Below, piece after piece: positions 1 to 7,335 of a stretch of DNA of 20,000 nucleotides. Each line of letters starts with the position of its first letter. The stretch's first letter is position 1. The position numbers and the translations under genes were made by a program. The DNA is taken from assembly GCF_964340395.1 (NCBI RefSeq), contig NC_135560.1, forward strand, positions 23,836,675 to 23,856,674, given 5' to 3'. The notes under the pieces are model-generated. The model made no database searches. It was not told the DNA's origin and saw only the letters and a program-made list of their open reading frames with translations. This DNA comes from Glandiceps talaboti (taxonomy: Eukaryota; Hemichordata; Enteropneusta; Spengelidae).

Positions 1-13
1 CAGAGAGCCAAAA

Positions 14-14
<1 letters not shown>

Positions 15-62
<48 letters not shown>

Positions 63-74
63 TAGACAGACAGA
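15..74. repeat. (CAGA)n microsatellite
   Basis: Tetranucleotide CAGA array, nearly perfect, with one GATA interruption near 61. It lies upstream of the first readable MAM exon, presumably within the preceding intron. The same motif returns on the plus strand near 16925-17330 and as CTGT on the plus strand at 5285 and 19731. Confidence 0.97.
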
Positions 75-214
75 ATCAGACACACATGCACATTTGTAAT
101 TTTGACACCTGTATTAGCAGTAACATCGCACGAATTCTCGTACATTATTCAGAAAGATAAATATAACCAGTGGAATGTATTCAATAACATGTTTATTCCC
201 CTTACCTGAAGTAG

Positions 215-382
215 ATGCGTTACTATTTCCACATGGCTGGTGAAGAAAGTGGTACTATGAATATATACTATCGACTCAATCAGGACAGTGAACAAATGAC
301 ATTGGTGAGAAACTTGACAGGATCGTTTACTAATATGTGGATAAGAGATGAATTGGTTTTCCAAGTAGATGAACCTTTTGAG
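215..382 (+). CDS. MAM-domain protein, internal exon (partial gene)
   Basis: This exon encodes 56 residues with the hallmarks of the middle of a MAM domain, an extracellular adhesion and interaction module. MRYYFHMAGEESGTMNIYYR matches the family pattern of an aromatic YHM-G stretch followed by G-x-LNVYLR. A strand with NMWIRDEL follows, then VDEPFE leading into the next exon. The acceptor is placed at AG 213-214 because the alternative AG at 210-211 would put an in-frame TAG at the exon start. The donor GAG|GTAAGA at 382/383 is a good consensus, and both exon borders are phase 0. The start, signal peptide and first half of the domain (with its first cysteines) lie upstream of the window or in exons not seen. 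The ATG at 215 is treated as an internal Met. Family assignment is from motif recognition only. Confidence 0.8.
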
Positions 383-412
383 GTAAGAACAGATAGTGAA
401 TGAATTTATAAC

Positions 413-444
413 TTAATTAGTTAATTAATTAATTAATTAATTAA
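413..444. repeat. (TTAA)n microsatellite
   Basis: Short ATTA/TTAA array directly abutting the (TATG)n tract at 446, making a compound AT-rich microsatellite. Confidence 0.95.
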
Positions 445-445
445 C

Positions 446-543
446 ATGTATGTATGTATGTATGTATGTATGTATGTATGTATGTATGTATGTATGTATG
501 TATGTATGTATGTATGTATGTATGTATGTATGTATGTATGTAT
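446..543. repeat. (TATG)n microsatellite, left flank of retroelement
   Basis: About 24 perfect TATG/ATGT units. The array has no stops, so it reads as an endless MYVC or IHTY peptide and creates spurious long reading frames. It ends at 543, exactly where retrotransposon-derived coding sequence begins. Confidence 0.97.
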
Positions 544-1085
544 CACACATTTTGAATGGCTGTACGAAATTCCAGAAACTATACCAACAAAGACACAATA
601 GAATAGTTGATTTAATCTTCGGTAAAATCGCGAACAGTAATCCTGGCAAGGAGACATTCAAAGACACGGTTTTAAAACCTGAAATGTTTGATGCTCATAT
701 GAGAACTTTTGAACATCAGCATAAACGACCAGACATTACAATCATCGATAAACAGAACAAACATGCAATATTAGTTGAAGTGTCCGTACCCTTTGATGCA
801 CATATTTCATTGTGTTTTCAGAAGAAGTTCGACAAATATTTTCCACTCTCACTAGAAATAAACACTACAGGCTTTCGTTCAGAAATAATAGTTATTGTCA
901 TTGGAAGTCTCGGAAATGTACATCATAAAGTCACAAGTGGTTTGATCAAAGCTGGTTTAAATAGAAGGAATTCCAAATCCATCACCAAATATTGTAGTGT
1001 CAGCTCAATAATAGGTTCTTACAAAATTTGGAGATTGAGATGTAGGTACTATAACAACCAGATATCACGTGAACGTTTGTCATAA
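543..1085 (+). pseudogene. RLE endonuclease domain fragment of an R2/NeSL-like reverse transcriptase
   Basis: About 180 codons are open with no frameshift up to TAA at 1083-1085. The fragment starts with SHILNGC, an H-x4-C pair that matches the second half of the CCHC knuckle preceding the endonuclease in R2-type retrotransposons; the leading C-x2-C is missing. RPDITIIDKQNKHAILVE follows, fitting the (K/R)PD-x12-14-(D/E) catalytic motif of restriction-like endonucleases of early-branching non-LTR elements. EVSVPFDAHI and a KFDKYFPL lysine segment come next, then a hydrophobic VIVIGSLGNV stretch and a basic tail, all familiar from this domain. The reverse-transcriptase domain is absent, so this copy cannot mobilise itself. 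The frame appears to run into the TATG array upstream only because that array has no stops. The exact clade (R2, R4/Dong, NeSL, HERO) cannot be decided by eye. Confidence 0.75.
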
Positions 1086-1218
1086 GTGACCAAGAGAAAC
1101 TCGTTCACTAGTCAGTATGATTTCCTGCAAGGTATTGTGTGTGTATTCTGTAAAGGAATTATGTAAATACTTTACCTGTACATGCTATGTTCATGTAAGT
1201 TGGAAATAAAAGAATTTG

Positions 1219-1220
<2 letters not shown>
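544..1220 (+). mobile_element. 5'-truncated non-LTR retrotransposon (restriction-like-endonuclease type)
   Basis: Remnant of about 677 bp with the C-terminal coding end and a 135-bp 3' UTR containing AATAAA at 1205-1210. It lies in the sense orientation in a MAM-gene intron. It is flanked on both sides by (TATG)n arrays (446-543 and from 1221), so it either inserted into a microsatellite or carries TATG repeats as its 3' tail. The 5' truncation falls inside the zinc finger, as expected for incomplete target-primed reverse transcription. Target-site duplications cannot be defined in such a repeat. Confidence 0.75.
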
Positions 1221-1249
<29 letters not shown>

Positions 1250-1305
1250 TGTATGTATGTATGTATGTATGTATGTATGTATGTATGTATGTATGTATGT
1301 ATGTA

Positions 1306-1342
<37 letters not shown>

Positions 1343-1489
1343 ATGTATGTATGTATGTATGCGTGCGTGTTCTCGCTCGCGTATTTATCTGTATGTATGT
1401 ATGTATGTATGTATGTATGTATGTATGTATGTATGTATGTATGTATGTATGTATGTGTGTGTGTGTGTGTGTGTGTCTGTGTGTGTGTG
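1221..1489. repeat. Compound (ATGT)n/(GT)n microsatellite
   Basis: Three blocks: ATGT then GT to about 1326, ATGT to about 1360, and, after a 30-bp interruption with CGCTCGCG, ATGT to about 1455 ending in GT to 1489. It begins right after the retroelement 3' end and may be its tail or the split target array. Peptides reading MYVC/HTHT across it are artefacts. Confidence 0.95.
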
Positions 1490-2087
1490 GCATCAGAATG
1501 GTTAATATTGAAGATACAATGTCTGCACGATAGTTAGATATTGCAAGATGTTTAAAACTTTTTAATTCAGAAAGAAACAAACGGATCTCTGATGGTCAGT
1601 GTTATATGGCAGGAACAAAACTGAGTGATGTGTAAACTATCATAAAAGAAAGACTAGTTTGTGCATGAATGAGTGTTTGCTTGGTGTGATAATCTCCCAG
1701 AAGATAAGAGATAAAGCAAAGTGTTAATGTAACCTCACACAAATATCTAGAGACTGGTCTCTTGGCAATTATAAGATTATATGAATGTTTCAAGTTAGAT
1801 AATAGACGAATGAACAAAATTACAGAGCGAAAACTAGCCAGGGGAGGATTCATAGGAAGAAAAAAGTTTTATATCACCAAAATCAATGAGTCAATTGATC
1901 AATATCACACACAAAATAAGTTTTATTTCACCACAAAAAATAATCATTTAATTGATCAATCATTCAACCAATCGATCAATCTATCACTAAACCTGTGGTT
2001 TTTATTAAAGCAAAAATAGCTAAATGCAAGAAGTGTCCATTTATTGCAATTGCAATTATCCTTTAAAATCTTTGTTCTTACAAACAG

Positions 2088-2175
2088 GTTATTATTGAGG
2101 GGGTGGAAGCTGTGAACCTCGGACCTGACAAATGCATTGATGACACTTCTTTTACTCCTGGCTGTGTCCCTCAAG
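2088..2175 (+). CDS. MAM-domain protein, exon encoding the end of the domain
   Basis: This 88-nt exon follows the acceptor CAAACAG|GTT. Joined in phase 0 to the previous exon it continues VIIEGVEAVNLGPDKCIDDT and then SFTPGCVPQ. It matches the C-terminal signature of MAM domains, where a V-x-F/I-EGV strand leads to an (I/L)DD-x-SF-x-PG-C block with the last conserved cysteine. An extra cysteine (DKCIDD) sits just before the acidic pair. The exon ends CAAG|GTAACT at 2175/2176 in phase 1. Its short length hides it from ORF scans, but frame, splice sites and motif agree with the upstream exon. Confidence 0.82.
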
Positions 2176-4151
2176 GTAACTCAAACAAATCATTTTTTTG
2201 AAAAAAGAATACAGTACAAACTAGGCAGACGTAGAGTACAGCTGGAGGACAAATGAGCCTGAAAATATATCCAGACATTGTCATTTGAAACATGTTACTG
2301 ATCCTTTTCAAATAGGAAAAGAAATGTTTGAGTCTATTATTTGTTTTCAATGAAATCTTTCATTTGTCATATATTGTGACCTTCATTTAAATAATGTGTA
2401 GGGTAAACCATGGTTTATATCTTTATTTTAACTTAGAACGAGTCTTCTAGATGTAAATAATAAAGACAGTCTATGATTTGTATTTCCTAGGCACATAATA
2501 CATTAAAGGGGAACACTACTCCTAGAAATAAAGACAGTTTATAATTTGTATTTCCTAGGCACATAATACATTAAAGGGGAACACTACTCCTAGAAATAAA
2601 GACAGTTTATAATTTGTATTTCCTAGGCACATAATACATTAAAGGGGAACACTACTCCTAGAAATAAAGACAGTTTATAATTTGTATTTCCTAGGCACAT
2701 AATACATTAAAGGGGAACACTACTCCTAGAAATAAAGACAGTCTATGATTTGTATTTCCTAGGCACATAATACATTAAAGGGGAACACTACTCCTAGAAA
2801 TAAAGACAGTTTATGATTTGTATTTCCTAGGCACATAATACATTAAAGGGGAACACTACTCCTAGAAATAAAGACAGTTTATAATTTGTATTTCCTAGGC
2901 ACATAATACATTAAAGGGGAACACCACTCCTAGAAATAAAGACAGTTTATGATTTGTATTTCCTAGGCACATAATACATTAAAGGGGAACACCACTCCTA
3001 GAAATAAAGACAGTTTATGATTTGTATTTCCTTGTCACATAATACATTAAAGGGGAACACCACTCCTAGAAATAAAGACAGTTTATAATTTGTATTTCCT
3101 AGGCACATAATACATTAAAGGGGAACACCACTCCTAGAAATAAAGACAGTTTATAATTTGCATTTCCTAGGCACATAATACATTAAAGGGGAACACCACT
3201 CCTAGAAATAAAGACAGTTTATAATTTGTATTTCCTTGGCACATAATACATTAAAGGGGAACACTACTCCTAGAAATAAAGACAGTTTATGATTTGTATT
3301 TCCAAGGCACATAATACATTAAAGGGGAACACCACTCCTAGAAATAAAGACAGTTTATGATTTGTATTTCCTTGTCACATAATACATTAAAGGGGAACAC
3401 CACTCCTAGAAATAAAGACAGTTTATGATTTGCATTTCCTAGGCACATAATACATTAAAGGGGAACACCACTCCTAGAAATAAAGACAGTTTATGATTTG
3501 TATTTCCTAGGCACATAATACATTAAAGGGGAACACCACTCCTAGAAATAAAGACAGTTTATGATTTGTATTTCCAAGGCACATAATACATTAAAGGGGA
3601 ACACCACTCCTAGAAATAAAGACAGTTTATGATTTGTACTTCCAAGGCACATAATACATTAAAGGGGAACACCACTCCTAGAAATAAAGACAGTTTATGA
3701 TTTGTACTTCCTAGGCACATAATACATTAAAGGGGAACACCACTCCTAGAAATAAAGACAGTTTATGATTTGTACTTCCTAGGCACATAATACATTAAAG
3801 GGGAACACCACTCCTAGAAATAAAGACAGTTTATGATTTGTACTTCCTAGGCACATAATACATTAAAGGGGAACACCACTCCTAGAAATAAAGACAGTTT
3901 ATAATTTGTATTTCCTTGGCACATAATACATTAAAGGGGAACACTACTCCTAGAAATAAAGACAGTTTATGATTTGTATTTCCAAGGCACATAATACATT
4001 AAAGAGGAACACCACTCCTAGAAATAAAAACAGTTTTTTGAAACGTAGAGTTAAATTTGTTTTCATTAAGAATTTGCGAGACAGTTTTTACAAGTTGACC
4101 ACCATTTTTGGATATTTTCTTAAAAATGTAGTGTTTGGTTTTCTTCCCTAG
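2176..4151 (+). other. Last intron of the MAM gene (phase 1)
   Basis: Intron of 1976 nt with donor GTAACT and acceptor TTTTCTTCCCTAG. About 80 percent of it is the 68-bp minisatellite. The remaining 290 bp at the 5' side and 120 bp at the 3' side show nothing recognisable. Confidence 0.72.
2465..4036. repeat. 68-bp minisatellite, 23 units plus a partial unit
   Basis: The marker GACAGT recurs at 2465, 2533, 2601 and onward every 68 bp to 3961, and a decayed copy (AACAGT) sits at 4029. No insertion or deletion occurs over 23 units. Variation is confined to a few sites: TTATAA/TTATGA, TGTATT/TGTACT/TGCATT, CCTAGG/CCAAGG/CCTTGG/CCTTGT and AACACTACT/AACACCACT. Each unit also contains GAAATAAAG (with AATAAA), GCACATAATAC and AAAGGGGAAC (AAAGAGGAAC in unit 23). 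The pair of units at 3213-3348 recurs at 3893-4028, ten units later, suggesting spread in blocks of several units. It is purely intronic. Confidence 0.97.
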
Positions 4152-4180
4152 GCAATAGTACAGCTGAAGGAATATACTAG
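4152..4180 (+). CDS. MAM-domain protein, terminal coding exon with stop
   Basis: After the strong acceptor TTTTCTTCCCTAG|GC the phase-1 G of the previous exon is completed to Gly. Translation then gives GNSTAEGIY and TAG at 4178-4180. The protein therefore ends nine residues after CVPQ, with an N-S-T glycosylation sequon and no membrane segment or GPI signal. This suggests a secreted protein ending directly after a MAM domain, unless the gene has another isoform. The 3' UTR runs on to about 4310. The exon is inferred from splice consensus, phase match, the very short tail and nearby poly(A) signals. A different downstream exon cannot be excluded without a transcript. Confidence 0.62.
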
Positions 4181-4280
4181 AGAGTCCGAATTCGTGAAAC
4201 TGAAGCAGAATGGTTCAACAATTGCAAATTTGAAGTATATTCAGAGTGTACTTTGAGTTGTAAAAATTGTATCTATATGA

Positions 4281-4309
4281 ATTAAAGCCGCAAATTCAAA
4301 TTAAATAAA
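4281..4309 (+). terminator. Poly(A) signals of the MAM gene
   Basis: ATTAAA at 4281-4286 and AATAAA at about 4304-4309 lie 100-130 nt after the inferred stop, a plausible 3' end. Further AATAAA copies in the adjoining (AAAT)n tract make the exact site ambiguous. Confidence 0.5.
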
Positions 4310-4359
4310 TAAATAAACAAATAAACAAATAAATAAATAAATGGATAAATAAATAAATA
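4303..4359. repeat. (AAAT)n / (AAAC)n microsatellite
   Basis: AT-rich tetranucleotide array with AAAC and GGAT variants at the end of the inferred 3' UTR. It supplies many overlapping AATAAA hexamers. Confidence 0.95.
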
Positions 4360-4541
4360 CAGGTCTTATTATTCCTGAGTAAGGATAATTGATATGATGC
4401 TGTTACGGAACGAAGCTAATCATTTCATAAGTAGCACGCTTGGTACAATATAATATATTAATTCTAGGCGATATCGAGCGTTCTATATTCCAAGAAGAAA
4501 TATAGAAACAAGTCACTCACACAGAGACACACTCCCTCTCT
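4360..4541. other. No recognisable feature
   Basis: Unique AT-rich spacer. I see no gene or conserved motif. Confidence 0.6.
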
Positions 4542-4582
4542 CACCCACCCACCCACCCACCCACCCACCCACCCACCCACCC
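4542..4582 (-). repeat. (CCCA)n array, G-quadruplex-prone on the minus strand
   Basis: About ten perfect CCCA units, so the minus strand reads (TGGG)n with far more than the four GGG runs needed for a G-quadruplex. A shorter CCCACCGACCCAC tail follows to 4600. Confidence 0.9.
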
Positions 4583-4769
4583 AAAAAACCCACCGACCCA
4601 CTAACACACCCATGTCAGCCGCTCTCTATATATAAAACAGGAGATTTGCAAACAAAGGTACACTGGTGGCGCTTCCATTCAGTACCAGTAAATTTTCAGC
4701 GAATTCAAAGTCTTTCCTTTTGTGCACTATCGCTCTTTTTCTTTCTTTCCTTCTTTTTCCTCTCCTGAC

Positions 4770-5209
4770 ACCTCATCCAACAACATGCCCTTTCTCTAAC
4801 TCCCAGTCACCGACCTCACCCAACAACATGCCCTTTCTCTAACTCCCAGTCACCGACCTCATCCAACAACATGCCCTTTCTCTAACTCCCAGTCACCGAC
4901 CTCATCCAACAACATGCCCTTTCTCTAACTCCCAGTCACCGACCTCATCCAACAACATGCCCTTTCTCTAACTCCCAGTCACCGACCTCACCCAACAACA
5001 TGCCCTTTCTCTAACTCCCAGTCATCGACCTCATCCAACAACATGCCCTTTCTCTAACTCCCAGTCACCGACCTCACCCAACAACATGCCCTTTCTCTAA
5101 CTCCCAGTCACCGACCTCATCCAACAACATGCCCTTTCTCTAACTCCCAGTCACCGACCTCATCCAACAACATGCCCTTTCTCTAACTCCCAGTCACCGA
5201 CCTCACCCA
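4770..5209. repeat. 43-bp pyrimidine-rich minisatellite, 10 units
   Basis: The unit starts ACCTCATCCAACAACATG and continues CCCTTTCTCTAACTCCCAGT CACCG. ACCTCA recurs at 4770, 4813, 4856 and every 43 bp to 5200, with no indels and mainly ATCC/ACCC and CACC/CATC variants. It is strongly C+T-rich on the plus strand and lies inside a longer pyrimidine-biased block running from about 4725 to 5386. Confidence 0.97.
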
Positions 5210-5284
5210 TCTGCCCCTCTATCTCTGACTCTCCCATCCTCCATCCCCTCCTCCCCTTCCCCATCTCTCTTCCTATCTCTCACC

Positions 5285-5386
<102 letters not shown>

Positions 5387-6325
5387 CAGCCTTTGATCTG
5401 TAATAAATGTTGTCATGGTATTTATCTGCTTTTCGTCATCCTGAGGGGTCTATTATAATATCTACTCCATACACTCGAGGCATTAGCAAATAAAATTATC
5501 ATAGTTCGGGCTTAGTCAGCCTTTTTTGGTCCGGACTATTTAAAGTCAGAATTAGACAGCTCTAACGCTTTCACACAGTACTTTTGGTCCGGACTTAAAC
5601 TTAGAGCGGCCCTGGAGCAATTCTATGATATATTATACTGACGAGTACCTCTATATTTTGCGTATACGATGGTTTCCTTCTGATTTAAATGACAATCTTT
5701 CAGACTGTTAACGTAAGATAAAGAATGGAAAGTATCACCAACATGTACTATAAACTTACGTTTAAAAAGATGTATATATTTTTACGCGAGCGATCGACCG
5801 ATCGTTTTTAATGTGTCACGATGGGAAACATAGAATTTAAGTACGGGCGCCTGAATACCTATTAGGCAGGGGACCCAGAATTTGCGCATGTGCTCTTATG
5901 AGTTTCATTGGGTACGTCCTGGCAAACTAGAAAGTGTTGGCATAAATCATAACGAGTGAAATAGACACATTTATACCGCCAATTGCTGAATATTAATACC
6001 TGAATGTAATAAATTTGAATGTAATGAACTGAGCTGCAGATCATAAATAATATCTGGCAACGTGCAGTTTGCAACTATCACATTACATAGAAAATTCAAT
6101 ATAAACTTGTAGTATAAATTAAATGGTGATTTATCTAAGGTTCGTTTATTGCTCTGTAATGTCCGGTTCTAAAATAGTCTTTATGGCATAATTAGGGTTA
6201 TATGTCTAATAAAACATGATCACTTGTCTGTTAATGACACGTTTAGTTTTAATTATTGTAACAGTTCTCATTCTCTGTAAAATTGACCCATAGAAGTATA
6301 CGTGGTGCAATATTGTATGTATGGG

Positions 6326-6327
<2 letters not shown>
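5387..6327. other. Gene-free stretch with a short repeated motif
   Basis: No coding sequence is supported. The only notable structure is the 14-mer TTTTGGTCCGGACT at 5524-5537 and 5582-5595. On the minus strand CAGGGCCG begins at 5614, which loosely resembles a hAT-type transposon end. No matching opposite end was found, so this is at most a degraded fragment. Confidence 0.4.
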
Positions 6328-6395
<68 letters not shown>

Positions 6396-6411
6396 TGTGT
6401 TGTGCGCGCGC
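6328..6411. repeat. (GT)n microsatellite ending in (CG)n
   Basis: About 36 GT dinucleotides with one AT interruption, ending TGTGCGCGCGC. Alternating purine-pyrimidine DNA of this kind can adopt Z-form. A (GTTT)n run follows at 6431-6452. Confidence 0.95.
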
Positions 6412-6452
6412 ATTGATTTATTTTGTTAGTTGTTTGTTTGTTTGTTTGTTTT

Positions 6453-7170
6453 ATTAATGAATTAATGAATTGATATTTAATACACAGTTTGATTGACCTG
6501 AGTGAGTGTTCTTGACCAAATTCAGTATCAATAATGATACAAGGATATTTGATGTCATACTTGTAGATCACAGAATCCATTGAATTATATAGAAGGATTG
6601 TGTACAGTGACTTAACACAATGCCATTTTTTTATTATTAAACACCCGAATTTCAGCAGAAAACGGTAAGTTTCGCTCATGTACGCGCTCGTTGGGGTTAC
6701 ATACCATCTGACAATCGGGGACTTTGTGATTGTTTTCTAATTGTGCCGTAGAGGGTGTCATTTAAGAAAAAAATCACCGGATTGAAGAAATATAGAATAT
6801 AGGGTTGGTCGGGTAATGAGGAACATATAATTGAATTAGGCCGAAACAAAGAAGTATTAGAATATTTATAAACACATTTCTATGCTACTATACTTTGCAA
6901 TGGCCATGTAAGTAGAGCAATTTTATCTAAATAAAGCAATTTACATGTGATATGCTATGCCTAACGTTACATCAACTTCATCGCATTGAACTTTGTGAGA
7001 TCTATATGAAATTTACGTATTGAAAACGTTGTCAACTTTAATTACTTTCCGGCACATGCAGGAATGGCACAGACAACTGTGTGTATGTGACAATTTGTGA
7101 AAACACATTTAACAGCCTAAGGCTCGATTCATAAATATGGTCGCCGTAAACAAATAATTTAATCGTATTT
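6453..7170. other. Gene-free stretch upstream of the GPCR promoter
   Basis: AT-rich sequence without a supported reading frame or repeat. It may contain distal regulatory DNA for the receptor, but I see no motif that shows this. Confidence 0.5.
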
Positions 7171-7177
7171 CCCGGAT

Positions 7178-7236
7178 CACGTGTCCTGGTTGCTGACGTC
7201 CCTATATAATGCAATATCCCGTTTCGTTGATCAATG
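7178..7236 (+). promoter_or_regulatory. Core promoter of the GPCR gene
   Basis: An E-box CACGTG (7178-7183), a CRE-like TGACGTC (7194-7200) and a TATA box TATATAA (7203-7209) are packed into 32 bp. An initiator-like TCAATG with its A at 7233 lies 30 bp after the first T of the TATA box, the usual spacing. This gives a 5' UTR of about 100 nt. The CRE-like site suggests cAMP/CREB-type control, and the E-box bHLH control; both are inferred from motifs only. Confidence 0.6.
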
Positions 7237-7335
7237 AGACAATTCATTCCGTCTGAAACAGCGAGATCACAGAAGACAATATTATCTTGAATTCCAGAAA
7301 CGAACTTAAGCTTATCATCATCAGAACTTAGCTAA

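Larger units (their letters stand above)
383..2087 (+). other. Intron between MAM exons (phase 0)
   Basis: Intron of 1705 nt with donor GTAAGA and acceptor CAAACAG. It contains a (TTAA)n run, two large (TATG)n arrays and a retrotransposon remnant. From about 1490 to 2087 it is AT-rich sequence with no motif I recognise. Confidence 0.75.

Noticed and set aside
210-214. Alternative splice acceptor at AG 210-211 for the first MAM exon
   Set aside because: It would place TAG in frame at the exon start; AG 213-214 gives a clean phase-0 exon matching the MAM motif.
1182-1580. Long frames reading MYVC, CVCV or IHTY repeats on both strands
   Set aside because: They are produced by (TATG)n/(GT)n arrays, which lack stop codons in every frame.
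2465-4036. CRISPR-like array
   Set aside because: The whole 68-bp unit repeats with no unique spacers, and the setting is an animal intron.
6206-6679. 157-codon minus-strand frame
   Set aside because: The centre is a poly-THTH stretch from (GT)n and the flanks show no domain, splice signal or composition bias.
7038-7247. 69-residue minus-strand frame over the GPCR promoter
   Set aside because: No family features, and it overlaps well-formed plus-strand promoter elements.
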